Below are positions 32,131 to 44,555 of a DNA stretch of 64,000 nt, one piece after another. Location: assembly GCA_030267565.1 (NCBI GenBank), contig BRXU01000002.1, positions 7,817,001 to 7,881,000 of the forward strand. Reading direction: 5' to 3'. Every line of letters begins with the position of its first letter. Positions within the stretch are counted from its first letter, which is position 1. Both the position numbers and the translations under genes were made by a program. Under the pieces are notes generated by a model that saw nothing but the letters and a program-made list of their open reading frames with translations, was not told the DNA's origin and did not search any database. The stretch comes from Pleodorina starrii (taxonomy: Eukaryota; Chlorophyta; Chlorophyceae; Chlamydomonadales; Volvocaceae).

Positions 32131-32944
32131 AAAGTGCCCGATGTGACAAACACTGTGGTGGCAGTGCCCGATGTGACAAACACTGTGGTGGCAGTGCCCG
32201 ATGTGACAAACACTGTGGTGGCAGTGCCCGATGTGACAAACACTGTGGTGGCAGTGCCCGATGTGACAAACACTGTGGTGGCAGTGCCCGATGTGACAAA
32301 CACTGTGGTGGCAGTGCCCGATGTGACAAACACTGTGGTGGCAGTGCCCGATGTGACAAACACTGTGGTGGCAGTGCCCGATGTGACAAACACTGTGGTG
32401 GCAGTGCCCGATGTGACAAACACTGTGGTGGCAGTGCCCGATGTGACAAACACTGTGGTGGCAGTGCCCGATGTGACAAACACTGTGGTGGCAGTGCCCG
32501 ATGTGACAAACACTGTGGTGGCAGTGCCCGATGTGACAAACACTGTGGTGGCAGTGCCCGATGTGACAAACACTGTGGTGGCAGTGCCCGATGTGACAAA
32601 CACTGTGGTGGCAGTGCCCGATGTGACAAACACTGTGGTGGCAGTGCCCGATGTGACAAACACTGTGGTGGCAGTGCCCGATGTGACAAACACTGTGGTG
32701 GCAGTGCCCGATGTGACAAACACTGTGGTGGCAGTGCCCGATGTGACAAACACTGTGGTGGCAGTGCCCGATGTGACAAACACTGTGGTGGCAGTGCCCG
32801 ATGTGACAAACACTGTGGTGGCAGTGCCCGATGTGACAAACACTGTGGTGGCAGTGCCCGATGTGACAAACACTGTGGTGGCAGTGCCCGATGTGACAAA
32901 CACTCCAACCCCAGCCGTTGCAGTGCCCAGATGTGACGAACACT
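32131..32944 (+). repeat. 30-bp minisatellite, ~26 copies
   Basis: The unit GCAGTGCCCGATGTG plus ACAAACACTGTGGTG repeats from 32131. The 24 units between 32161 and 32880 show no difference by eye; the first unit starts with AA instead of GC and the last is followed by a diverged unit ending about 32944. Because the period is divisible by three and has no stop in most frames, it is open on both strands. The plus strand would give the decapeptide PDVTNTVVAV repeated, and one minus frame VFVTSGTATT. There is no splice context or neighbouring domain to show that any of these is expressed. Confidence 0.97.
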
Positions 32945-33583
32945 TAAGGCGACGCCGGCAAGTCGACGCGATGGCGCCGCCTCCGTTGGAGGGTGCCGCC
33001 TCGTTGCGTTTTGTTTTGTTTCTCGCGCGAACGCTGTTGCTTCCGCTGCTGCTGCTGGCGCCTCGATGGCGCAGCATGCCGCAAGAAGCTGTTTCTAATG
33101 CGGCAAATCGAAATCGACAAGAAAAACACAGGACGGATACGGTACCGGTATCCTGCTAGACAACGGATTGGTAGCAGGGCAGAAACCAACCGACACGGCG
33201 CAAGCCAAACGCAATCTTCTTGACGCGCGCGTGCGTGCGTGTGTGTGTACAAGACTTGTCGCATTGACGCAAACCAACAACTACTTTTACGAAACCCTAA
33301 GACACTGTAATTAAAGCCAGCGCGCGGCCACGATGGCCCCAAGCCACGGGGCACACGCCTGCACCCATGCACGCATGCGCGCACAGGTGCACACTTTACT
33401 ACACGACCCCTCAACTCCTCAACTCCCTTTCCTCCTCCGCCCTGCTTGCTGCTGCTTGCTGCTGCCTGCTTGCTTGCTCGCCTGCTGCTGCTGCTGCTCG
33501 TTGCTGTGCCCCCCCTCTGCGCATCCTCTCCTGCTGCCTTGCCGCACTTCCGCAACTCCCGATTCCGAAGAGACCTGGCTTGC

Positions 33584-36500
33584 CTAGCTCAGTCCCGCCA
33601 TGGTGCTCCCCCCGTCGCTGCCGCCCACAATCAGCAGGTTGCCCTCAATCAGCCGCTGCAGCTGCAGGACGCTCAAGCTGCCGCTGCCAGGCGCAGGCGC
33701 GGCGCCGCCACCGTTGCCACTTCCGCCGTCGACGCCGCCGTCGCCGGCCGTAGCCCAGGCGGCGTCGGCGACGCGGCGGTGGCTGGCCAGGAGCGCCTCC
33801 GTCAGCAGCGGCAGCGGCCCGGGCTGGCGGAAACCGCCGCCGCCGCCGCCACTGCTACCGGCGCCGCTGCCACCGGCGTCGAGCTCTCCGACGGCGTCTA
33901 GGGGAGTTGCGCGGGGGAGCACCGACATCCGCGACGACATGCCATGGACTTGTCGTACTTGCCGTACTTGATGATGCTGATGCTGATGATGCTGTTGGGG
34001 GAAGTGCAGATGCGAGTATGGCTGCTGTGGCTGCTGCTGATGTTGCTGCGGCGGCAGTGGCGGCAGTGACTGCGCCTGCTGCGTCGTCCTGGTCGGCAGC
34101 TGGCCGCCGCCGCGGGAGCCGGTGTTGTTGCGGCGCAGCTGGGCGGTGACGCTGCCCAGGGACTGCGCGGGTGGCGGCGGCGGCTCGCCGTGCAGAGCGG
34201 CACGCATGCAGTTGAGCTCGCGCACCACCTGGTCGAACGACGGCCTGACGGGTGGGCGTGCGTGTGGGTGAGGTGAGGTGAGGTGAGGTGAGGTGAGGTG
34301 AGGTGAGGTGAGGTGAGGTGGGACAAAGTCGAACCGGCAGCGAACCAGCGATGGGCGATGAACGGAGGCGACGTTTGGGGGGAAGGACGACGGGTCGGGA
34401 GGGAAGGTAGGGTTTGGAGTGCTCAGGTACGGGGGGCGGGGCTCAGGTGCAGGTGCAGGTGCGGTGCGGCGACCGATGGAAGGACGGGACGGGGCCGGAA
34501 GCCGCGGGCAGCACACCAACGATCCCCCCTTGCCCCGCCTCGCACCGGTCTCACGACCCTCCCGCCGGCCCAGTGGCGCGGCGGCCGGGCATACGGCACG
34601 CCGCAACATCGCAATCCGAGGATATTAATCAACTAATTGTTATTAAAAATCTATTAATTTAAAATATTTATTTATTAATACGGTCATTTAATGAATAACG
34701 CATTAATAATACAAATATTAATATTAAATGAATTCCCCAAAGCCATCTCAGGTTCCCATCCCACCCGACCGCGTGCGCTCCCAGCCCGCCACCTCGCAGC
34801 ATGTGCCATCCCCCCGCCCCGGCCCGCGCCTACCTGACCGACGGGTCCTCCGCCCAGCACTGCTGCGCCAGTCGCTGGTAGGGCGGCGGCGTCTCGGGCG
34901 GGAAGTCGGGCCGCAAACCCTCAACCACCTTGGCCGCCAACAGCGCTGAGCAGGACATGCGGGGCAAGAAAAAGAAGAGCAAGCACAGCGACGATGGGGG
35001 GGATAAAGGCGGGCGGTGGCAGGTGGTGAGGTATGTGCCAGGTGGCTAACACGGTCATGCAGCGCAGCACAGCGCAGCGCGGCGCGGCAGGGCACGGCGT
35101 GTAGCCAAATGCACCCATGGCGCATGGCAGGACGCCAGAGAGAGCATTTGGACAGGATACCACATCCAACTTGAAACTTCTAGCAGCAGGTCTGCGGTCC
35201 GTGGATTTGCAGCCGCCGCCGCCGCCGTGCGCGTGTGGTGCCGTGCGCGGCATCCTAACGGCCCTTCGGACTTCGATTGGGAAAACTGAGAGCGAAATGC
35301 GGCAATGGAGTCGGGGCCATTGAGAAGGGTTCTCATCTAGAGGTGGGTCCTCATCGACAGGGAGGCAAGGGCGAGAGTTGGGTGCTCATCGCCCCCGGGA
35401 CGTGGGCGTATGAGACGAGAGGCGGCGGGGAGCCATCAACGGAGCCATGAATATGGGGTTCAGGGTTGTCGGGGCCGCAAGGGCGCCGCCGTTGGGGAGC
35501 CGTGGGACCCGGGAGCAGCAGCACGCGCGCGGGACGGCGTGGTTGGCTCCTTGCTCGTCCACTCGTCTACCTTTCGGAACGCTCTTGAACGCCTCGCCGC
35601 ACGTGTACATCTCCCACAGCAGAATGCCAAAGCTGCAGCAATCCCGCAGCCGAGGGGAGGCAGTGGGAGGAGCGCAGGCCAGGCGGGGCGGTCAGGCTGA
35701 AAGGCGGGGTGCGGGTGCGGAATGGGCTCTGCGAGCGCTGCGCCAGGGCAAGTGTGGTCACAGCAAAGCTCGGGAGATGAGAGATGAGAGATGAGAACAC
35801 TGGCAGGCGGAGCGGTGCGGGTGCAGGTGTGACGTGTGCGAGGGCAAAGGCCGCTCGGCTCCACCGGGTTCCGCTCGGGTACGAGCCCTTTCTCGTGTCC
35901 CGCGGGTCACTGATTTCAGGGGGGATATACACAGCACCCCTCTCCACAAATAGGCCTCGCGCATCGCCGCTCCCACCTGCCGTGCCGCCAGGCCCGCACC
36001 CGCACCCGCCGTGCACACACACACACCCCTACCTGTAAACGTCCGAGGCCTTCGAAATCCTGCCGTACAGCAGCAGCTCCGGAGCCATGAAGGCCGCCGT
36101 ACTGCAGGATAGCAGCGGCAGCACGCGGATGGGCGGGTGGGCGGGCGGGGATCAGCAGGCGGGTGACGTCACGAGCTCACGACCGACGAGAAGTTCAGGA
36201 GTTGAGAGTAGTCATTAAAAGCAGGCGACATGGGACGAAAAGGGGCCCGCCAAAGATCGATCACGGGACAGGGCCCCGGCCAGGCGTTGGTGGGTTACGT
36301 GGACGATCGGGGTCGGGGTTCCAGCCGAGGGAGTGTTGTGCCGGGGTGCGCTCAAGGTGGGAGGGGGCGGCCAGAGATAACACGAAGGGTCAGGGCAGGG
36401 TCAGGGATGAAGAAACGTCTGTTGCAAACATGGGTGCATGGATGTGTCCAGGGTCCCGAGGCAGATGCGTTCAATGTCGAATCACGCAAATGGCGAGGAG

Positions 36501-37092
36501 GACCCGGCGCGACCCTTCTCGCCGGCACTTCTAGCCTCCCAGGCCGGGAGGAAGCCCGCCATGGCAGGCAGGCGGGTCCCCTGCTCCCCTCCCTGCCGGC
36601 TTCCCTCCCTCCCTGCCCCTTCCGTTTTTGGTTCCCCTTCCTTTTTTGGTACCCCATACCCTCCCTCGCCCCTCGCCACCCACCCCTGGTACATGTTGGA
36701 CACGTGGGTTGCATCGTTGTCAATCCTGCAACCACCACCAGCAGCAGCCGGGAAGCAGCAGCAGCAGCAGCAGCCGGGAAGCAGCCGGGAAGCAGCTCAG
36801 CAACGCAGGCAGTCACACCAGCTCGTCATCCTGTATCTCGTAAAGGGCATGGCGGCGCTGGCCAACGCAGGGCAATTCGTTTCGTTGTGCCGCAGGTTTC
36901 CTTACACATAGCCCGGTCTAGTCTTCGAGGGCCTAGGCGCCCCACTGTGACACCATTTCCGCACCGCACCCGCACCCGCACCCGCACCCGCACTTGCACC
37001 CGCACCCGCACCCGCACCCGCACTTGCACCCGCACCCGCACCCGCACCCGCACCCGCACTTGCACCCGCACCCGCACTTGCACCCTCACTTG

Positions 37093-37169
<77 letters not shown>

Positions 37170-37170
37170 G

Positions 37171-37253
<83 letters not shown>

Positions 37254-37254
37254 G

Positions 37255-37287
<33 letters not shown>

Positions 37288-40200
37288 CTGAGGGACAGCC
37301 CAAAGTCCGACACCTTGGCCACCACGCCGCAGCGACGACCCAGCGCTGCGGGGTTGCCGCTGACGGACTGCGGCCCACGGGGGGGGGGGCGAGGAGGGAG
37401 GGGAAGGAGGGGCGGGGCGACGGCAGCAGGACAGATGATGCAATGGCAGGCGCAAGGCTGCCGAACAGCAAGGTAATGGCGAGGCCAGCACAAAAGACCC
37501 GATCGACCCAATCAGGTGGCAGCGGGTCAGGAGCGCGCAGCAGCGACCGGCGGCGGGCGCCAGCGCCGTCTCTCCTCCGTCCGTCCCTTCGCTGCGGTAT
37601 CTCTTTTCTTAGCCCCGGGCCACTAGCGAGAACTGACGACGGCGACCGAAAGTGGTACTGGTACTGGTGCTCGGAGCTCCCGCAGCCTCTGTCCACTGCC
37701 ACGACCACTACTTCCAGGCAGGCAGGCCGTCGGGCAGTCCTGCCCGCGAAGCAGGAAGGAAAACACCCGCGAAGAAGACACGGAGACGGGGAGGGGGCAA
37801 TCCCGCCCCTATCCGACGCCGGAGCGGACCGGACCGGACAAGAGAGAGGGAAGACGCGTCCAGGTCCCTCCGGGACCACCGCAGGCCCCTCCGATGAGGG
37901 CCATTCCACCCCAAGGCGCCGAGAGGGTCCGGAGCTTGCTGCTGCCAACTACACACAACATCATCCTCATCATCAGCAGCAACAACAACAGCGACATGTT
38001 GGCCCCCTGCCCCTCCCCCAACCCCCCGCTTGCCTTGAGCAGCACGTTCCTAGACTTGAGGTCCGAGTGCACGATGTTCTTGGCGTGCAGGTACGCCATC
38101 GCGCGCGCCACGTCCGTCGCCACATCCAGCAGCTCCCCCAGCCCCACCGACCCGTGGTCCCCCGCCCGCCGGAAGCCGCCGCGGCCCAGCAGGTCGCGCA
38201 GCGAGCCGCCGTCGCACAGCTCCAGAATCAGACACAGCTCAAAACCCTCCTGGAGCACCCCCGCACCGGCGGAGGCAACCAGCGGCCCCGCGGCGGCGGG
38301 CCCCGACTGCCGTGCGGGCCGCGCCGGCAGCTGGGGCCACTGCTCGGGCGGCAGCTGGCGCACCGGCGGCGCCGGGCCGGAACCCGCCGCGTCCACGAAC
38401 AGGCACCGCGGGTCCTCCGCGGGCTGCTGCTTGGGGTCGGGCGAGGCCTGTGCCGCGCCGGGCGCTGCTTCATTGTCCTGTCGCTGTTGCAGGGCGTTGT
38501 GCTGGTGGTGGTGCGGCCACTGGATTTCGGGTTGGGTTGTTGGGGCGTGTTGGGACGTTTCCTGGGTGGCGTGCACGACTGGCGCGCCGCCACCGGCGGC
38601 GACGGTGGGGCGGAGCGGCTCCAGCGGTGAGGAGGGCTGGCTGGGGCTATCGTGGATGATAGGCGCCGCCGCCGCCGCCGCCGCAGCGGCCGCTGCCGCT
38701 GCCGGTTGTGCCGCGGTGGAGGACTGAAGCGGTGAGGCGTCGAGGAGCGGGGTCACGAGCCAGGTGTAGGTCTGGTGGGGATGGAAGGGGGGGGGGAGAG
38801 GGGGACGAGTCAAGAGGGCGGGCGGTCGCTGCGGGCACAAAAGCCTGACTGACTGAACCATAAAGCGGTGATCGGAAAAGCTTCATGGTTCATGGACCGG
38901 GGTGCGGTCAACTCGAGGAAAATCCTAACACCCCAACACACACCCCGAGATGCCGGCACCCGTCTCCCGCCTCCTCACCTCATCGGCACAGCCCAGCGCG
39001 CCCACGCACACACACGCACACACACAGAGCAGGCACAGCGTTCACGTACCTGCACCACGTTGGGGTGGGACAGCGAGGAGGAGATCGCCGCCTCCTGCGA
39101 ACCAGGGAGCAGCAGCCAGCGGGAGACAGCACGGCTGGCCGTCGGTCAGTCGTCGGCCTGGGTCTGGGCCCACGTGTCGAGGCCCCGCCCTTCCCTCCGT
39201 CACCCCCGCCCACCCTTCTCTCGCCAACTGCTTTTAATACAACTGCTCTAGCTGCAGCCAGTACCCTTGCCGTACTGCCGTACTGCCTCACTGCCGCCGC
39301 ACTCTCAGGGCCCCTCCTCGTGGGACCCGCAAAGGAGCACAACAGACTGGCGTCCTGACGAGGAACGCAGGTACGGCAGGTACGGCAGGTACGGCAGACA
39401 CGGAAGGAGGGGCGCGCACCATGGCCGCCATGCTCTCCAGCTGCCCCCGGCCCGCCAGCGCCGCCGGGAACACCATCAGCTTCACCGCCACCAGCGTCCC
39501 GTGCCAGAACCCTGTGAGGGCGGGGCGGCAGGGGCAGCGGCACCCACTTTGGCGGTCAGGGCCGCAGAGAGACTGCGGAGAGGGAGAGGGAGAAAGAGAG
39601 AGAGGTGTTGAAGTGCGGTGTGTGCGATTGGAATGCCATTGGTGACGTGGCGGCTGCATCCGTTCCGCATCCGCTCCTTAGGCCTCCCGCTCCCGTTCTG
39701 CAGATCCCTTTGTCGCGCCGCGCCCTCTCCCCCGTTCAACGCAAGGCACCCCCACCAAAGTCACGCGCAGTAAGATTACCGGGTACGCGCGGTAAGGCTT
39801 GCTGGGTCCAGGGTCCGCACGCTGAAAGCCGTCTCCGTCCCGTCGCCGCGGCATCTTCTTCCTCTTCATCATCACCATCTCCAAACAACGAATGTTGCCA
39901 GGCCGGCACACGCACACTCCCGGCTCGGGGCGTGTCGCTCCGCCGCCTCGCCTGCTGCGCCGACCTCTGCGGTCCCAAGCCTCTCTCACTCAACCGTATG
40001 TCCCCGAGCCCACGGCTTTCCCGCAGCGGCGGATCCAAAGCACCTTTACCTTTAAACACCTTCCCGAACGTCCCCGAGCCGAGCAGCTCCGTAACCTCCA
40101 AGTGGTCGTACACACTGCCGCCGCCGGCGGCGGTCGCCGCCGCGGCGGCGTCGCTGGCGGCGCCGTGAATGGTCTGCTGCAGGTGTCGAATGCGCTCTGC

Positions 40201-43200
40201 GCGTTCCCGACAGGAGCGCACATTCGCGCGGCGGCCGGCGGAGAGAGAGAAAGAGCGGAAAGAGCGAGGGGCGAGGCACGGCTTTGGGTGCGCGGCTTTG
40301 GGAGAGGCGCTGGGGAACTGCCCAGGTACCGTAAAATAAAACGCCTGCTCGCGAAATCGCAACGCCCGGTCCACTCGCGATGGCTAGGCGCCGCGACGCG
40401 ACGCCCCTCATTCCTGACAACACCGGGAATCTGCGACACAAACCCGGAAGTGATACAACGCAGTCTCGCCCGCCAACACCCCTGCTCCCGATCCCTCGTC
40501 CCTTCGCTGCGTTATCTTCCGTTTCAGACCTACTCGCCCCCGTGTGTTCCATACCCCGGCTCAGCCCCCCTGCCCGCCCTCACCCTGCGTCTCCGCCGCC
40601 GCCCTTATCACGGACGAGCTGGCGCCGCTGTCCTCCCCTGACGTTCTGGCCGCCTCACACCTGCTCAGCAGCCGCCCCAGACAATCCAGCATCTGCTCAG
40701 GCGGCCCCGGCGGCGGTGGCTGCGGGCGGCTTCCTGTCCGCTCACGCCCCGACGGCCCGGCCGTCCCGCCCTCTCCTGCCATCGAGATCTCGCCGCCGCC
40801 GCCGCCGCCGCCACCGCCGCTGCTGGGCTCCCGTGGCTGGGGCCTCTCCATGCCGCCCGGCGCAGCGCTGCAGCGGGGGGAAGGCCCAGCGCGCGCGCCG
40901 CCGCCTCCCTCAGCGCTGGCGCTGGCGCTGGGGGCGGTTCCGGAGCTGGGAGTGGAGCTGGGGGCGTGGACGGTTCCGGAGCTGGGCGTGGTTCCGGGTC
41001 CCTGGTCCAGGTTACGGGTGGACGCCCGCGACATCCTGGGCGTCAGCGGGCGGGAGGGGCGTTTGAAGGGTGAATTTGCAAGAAAGAAACAAGAATCCCT
41101 GCGGACGTTGTAGTTTGAAGGCCGACTGGCCATCAGCGGGCGGAAGGGGTTGTTTTGAAGAGTGTAATGCAAGAAGGGCGTGAGGGCGGGGAGGAGGGCG
41201 GGAGGGTGGGGAGGAGGGCGGGAGCCGGGAGGGCGGGATGGGGTAAGGATGGGAGGGGCGCTCTACCGCTGACCCGCTCCACCGCCGGTCCGACGTGTCC
41301 GCCGAGTGGACACCGAGTGGACCGCCCACTCAGCGCGGGCGGATCATCCAGCGACATGGCAGTGAAGTTGGAATGGCAGAACAGGTCAACAGCCGTCGTT
41401 GTCAGGAGATGACGCTCTCCGCCCAGTTTCGTAAACTCACGTCGGCGTGACGTCTGCCTCGGCCGCCGCCGCCCACACGGACGCCGCGCTCTGCGCCGAC
41501 GGCATCCGGACCAGCGGCCGCCGGCAGCGGATGCCCGCCACCACGACCGCCGCCTCGGCCTCCGCCTCCGCCTCTGCGGATACCTCCGCCAGCCACTGCG
41601 GGGTGGCGCCGGAGGTGGCGGCGACCGCGGCGGCGGCGGCGGCGGGCGGTGCCACCGCGGGGCCGCTGTCAGCGGCGGCTGCCGCTGTCGGCGCTGCCGC
41701 CGGCCGCCGGCGCAGCAGCCAGAAGCCGACTGCCAGCGCCACGACCGTACCTGCGGCGCGTCAGCGCGCAAGGGGCGGAGGCGTAAAGCACGAGCCGCGG
41801 CGAGGGAACTGGGGCGATATGACGGGGCGGGATCACGTATCCCGATATCCGCACTCCGCAGTGTGGGGACGGCGGTGGCGGCTGGCGGGGGCATACACAT
41901 GTTCTGTCTGCAGGAAGCCACGCGGATTTTACTGCCGGTACGCTACGAAACACGCCGTCACGGGCTCCGAGACCACCTCCGCCATCACGAGTCGCACCGA
42001 GACAGGTCCGCGCTTGGGCTCTTGGCTCCGCCAGCGCAAAAGCGCTCCACGCCCCGTGAGCTCTCAATCTCTATCTGCCCGGTGCCCGCCCGCCCGCCCT
42101 CTCGACCCACCAGCTGCTGCCAGCGCCGCGCGGACGGCGCCGCGCCGCCGGTGCTCCTGCCGCTGCCGGCGCGACAGCTCCCGCGCAACGCAGAACTCCG
42201 GCCCCTTGTCGCGCATGCACTTCTCACTGACGGGGTAGTCGCTGCGCAGCAACCGCGCAGCAGCAGCAGGGGCGGCGAAACAGAAACGGGGAGGGCAGCA
42301 CGCGTGCGATGGGGTCAGTACCGGCCCTGGATGCCGGCAAAGCAATCAGGCGATCAGGGCATGCTGCGGCGCTAGCCAGTAAAGCAGCAGCACCACCAAC
42401 ACTACTGGACCCCCTTCCGGCGTCACTTATAGAGGCGATAACCTGATCCGCAGGGAGGGGCCCTAAGGGAGGAGTATTGCGGCCAGCATTCAGGGCCTCA
42501 CGGCCCGACCACCCCACGCGCATGTCTCCTTCAGGACACCACCCTCCCTTTCCTGTGGGTGAGGGGTTCGGTGCGTTGGGGACCCGCCGGTGTGCGACCG
42601 CCGGCGCCCAGTGCACTTCGGCTCGCCAGGGCAGACGGGGCCAGCTGCCGGCGCAGCCGGGGGCGGCGCCCTTCCCGGTGGCAACACCCACCCACCCACC
42701 ACACGAGCGTCGTGTTTCTCGCGTGAAGCACAAAGCCGCCGGTGCCCGCCGCGCCCGAGGCGCGCCGCCGCGTCTCATACGAGTAGTCCCGCAGCCACAG
42801 CGCCGACGGCCGGCACTCCCGGCCACCCGCCACCGTGGAGAAGCAGTGCCACCGCAGCAGCTCGATGTCGCTGCCTAGGAAGACCGGCGGGGAAGGCGGC
42901 GGGGAGGGCCCGGGCCCGGGTTCCAGCCCGTATCCTATCCCCGGGTCCGCTGGCGCCCCGGCGGCGACGACGGGCCCCGCTCCGGAGCCGGCGGTGTTCG
43001 CAGCCCCGGAACCACCGGCGGAGGGCGGGCGCGATTTGATGCTATCGTACACTAGTTCCATGGGGATGCAGGAGGTGCGGTGCAGCAGGCAGTTCTGGAA
43101 GAGGACGTGGGAGCCCGGGCTGGTGGCGACGAAGGGGAAGCTGGGCGCATGGGAGGCGGTGAGGCCGCGCAGGCGCAGCCGGAAGACGGACAGCCATACG

Positions 43201-44046
43201 CCGGGCTCCAGGAGCAGTTTGCCTGCGGGTGTGCACGTGCATGGTGAGGAGTGGGAGTGGGGTGGCGTCTTGAGGAGTGGTGGTTCGGTGAGGCGTTGGT
43301 GTGCGGGAAATGCGGGCCGGTGATATGGTTGACGTGGATGGAAGTTTGACTGGTCAGAGGGGGAGGACGGCGGGTGGTGATGGTGATGTGTGTCTTTGCG
43401 CTGTAAAAGCTGGCTGAAGTTATATCGCAAGGGCAGGGGAAGGAGAAGGACGATGGCTGTGGCAAGCAGGAGGCATGTCCCATGCTTAGCTTGCAGGGTT
43501 GCAACGTCGGATGGGTTACGTCGTGGGAGGTCTCGAGGGGTGTTGCGCGGCAAGTCGTGCCAAGGCCCGGAACACATATGTCCTTCACCTGATAGGTAGC
43601 GAAAGTCCAGAGACGCAAAGGCCTGAGCCTCTAAGCTGCTTTTGATGGTCACGTTCCTCCGTATGTGGAGAGGAAAGACGTTCTGCAGGGACAGACCAAG
43701 TGCGCAGGCGCGATATTTACGCCCAGTTACGGGTAAGATAGGTTTTTGAAAACTGTCCGAACGTTTAGCCTTGCAGCGTGAGCTGAGGCCGAAACACTGT
43801 TCCACTGCAAGCTGACGAGCGGTTGCGGTCGTTTCTCACCGGGTTGTCCCATTCTGCTCCAAGCTTCATATCACGCATCAATACAATCCTGTCAATCGAG
43901 TCATCTTGCAAGGCTGCAATAAAATCGAGGTCATTGTACACCTCAACACGCCTGGTTCCTAGATAAAGCAAGTCCTCGTGGTAACCTATTCCAAACGTTT
44001 GGAGAATAAAGGAGGCTAACAGCACGCAGCGAAGCACGGCTTCCAT
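33584..44046 (-). CDS. Receptor-like TKL (Raf-like) protein kinase, 15 exons
   Basis: Exons (minus order): 44046-43840, 43682-43589, 43222-42700, 42241-42111, 41750-41441, 41035-40584, 40196-40050, 39511-39420, 39094-39050, 38771-38034, 37367-37288, 36101-36033, 35632-35571, 34945-34834, 34244-33584. Phases agree throughout, giving about 1240 residues. ATG 44046 is chosen because it gives a signal peptide (MEAVLRCVLLASFILQTFG). The ectodomain resembles the pectin-lyase-like region of volvocine receptor kinases (VEVYNDLDFIAALQDDSIDR; then RNVTIKSS and LLLEPGVWLSVFRLRLRGL). One membrane helix (GTVVALAVGFWLL, about 319) precedes a low-complexity linker. Kinase: P-loop GSGTFGKVFKG (about 607), VAVK lysine (about 632), a 150-residue low-complexity insert before LILELCDGGSLRDLL, catalytic HSDLKSRN (902-909), DFG (934) and APE (946-948). 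HSD replaces HRD, so this is a non-RD kinase, and the DFG-to-APE segment is very short. The tail is Gln/His/Gly-rich. Ligand unknown. Confidence 0.83.
34267..34320 (+). repeat. (GGTGA)11 pentanucleotide array
   Basis: Eleven GGTGA units lie about 20 bases upstream (in the gene's sense) of the acceptor of the last kinase exon, so the transcript reads CACCT repeats there. Confidence 0.95.
36961..37287 (-). repeat. GTGAGG/GTGCGG hexamer array starting at a splice donor
   Basis: On the transcript strand the array starts exactly at the first intron base after the DFG exon (37288) and runs about 54 units, first mainly GTGAGG and then mainly GTGCGG. The unit GTGAGG is itself a good 5' splice site. 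Confidence 0.95.
37575..37616 (+). repeat. Dispersed ~40-bp element, copy 6
   Basis: CTCCGTCCGTCCCTTCGCTG then CGGTATCTCTTTTCTTAGCC, antisense in the kinase intron between 38034 and 37367. Confidence 0.75.
38032..38033 (-). other. Non-canonical GC splice donor in the kinase gene
   Basis: The exon with the catalytic loop ends CTCAAG|GCAAGC. Joining it to the acceptor at 37368 in phase restores NVLLK-SVSGNP...DFG. AG|GCAAG is the known form of GC-AG introns; no GT donor nearby would keep the frame without adding residues. Confidence 0.65.
39829..39866 (+). repeat. Dispersed ~40-bp element, diverged copy 7
   Basis: CCGTCTCCGTCCCGTCGCCG then CGGCATCTTCTTCCTCTT, antisense in the kinase intron between 40050 and 39511. 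Confidence 0.6.
40494..40527 (+). repeat. Dispersed ~40-bp element, copy 8
   Basis: CCTCGTCCCTTCGCTGCGTT then ATCTTCCGTTTCAG, antisense in the kinase intron between 40584 and 40196. Confidence 0.65.
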
Positions 44047-44555
44047 CGCGCAGTTTTCCTTAAGCCCTAACGGGCCTGGACTCAGCCATCGGCATCGGGG
44101 CCACATGCAGTACTCCGTCACCAAATGTTGTGAAGCACGCCTGTTTCTGAAAGCAGGCGCAAGTGCGGTACGCCGTACGAGCGGTTTCCTCTCCCGATTA
44201 CATAGCTTCTCGTGTGCCACCGGTGTCCTCTCCACCCGTTCACCATCTAGATGAAAACTTGGTGTTTGTACCCGTAACTTTGGTGTCTCTAGTCGTGATG
44301 GCCAAGAAATCTACGAATTCCGTCCTGTTCCGTCGTAACTCGGCACCGCCGGCTGTCAGACTGGCAGAACCCTCCCCCGTATAAACGATAAACTCCCACT
44401 GTACTCGCCGATGCAGCATGACACATTGCGACCCTCTCCTTTCCGTTGAGGCGTCGATTCAGCCCGCCACATTGCGACCCGTGTGTTCTTTTAGATTCTC
44501 AATACGGTATTGCAAACCAGACTTTGGGAAGCTCTAACCGCAGGCCGCGATTAGT

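Noticed and set aside
32131..32944. CRISPR array
   Set aside because: Units are directly adjacent without unique spacers and the genome is eukaryotic; it is a minisatellite.
32013..33159. Four ~300-residue repeat proteins across the 30-bp minisatellite
   Set aside because: The array is open on both strands simply because the period is 3n; there is no domain, splice site or start context, so it is listed as a repeat.
36230..37948. Large frames with Thr-Arg, Thr-Leu, Val-Arg or Gly-Glu repeats
   Set aside because: These come from the hexamer array in a kinase intron; the conserved kinase exons define the true frames.
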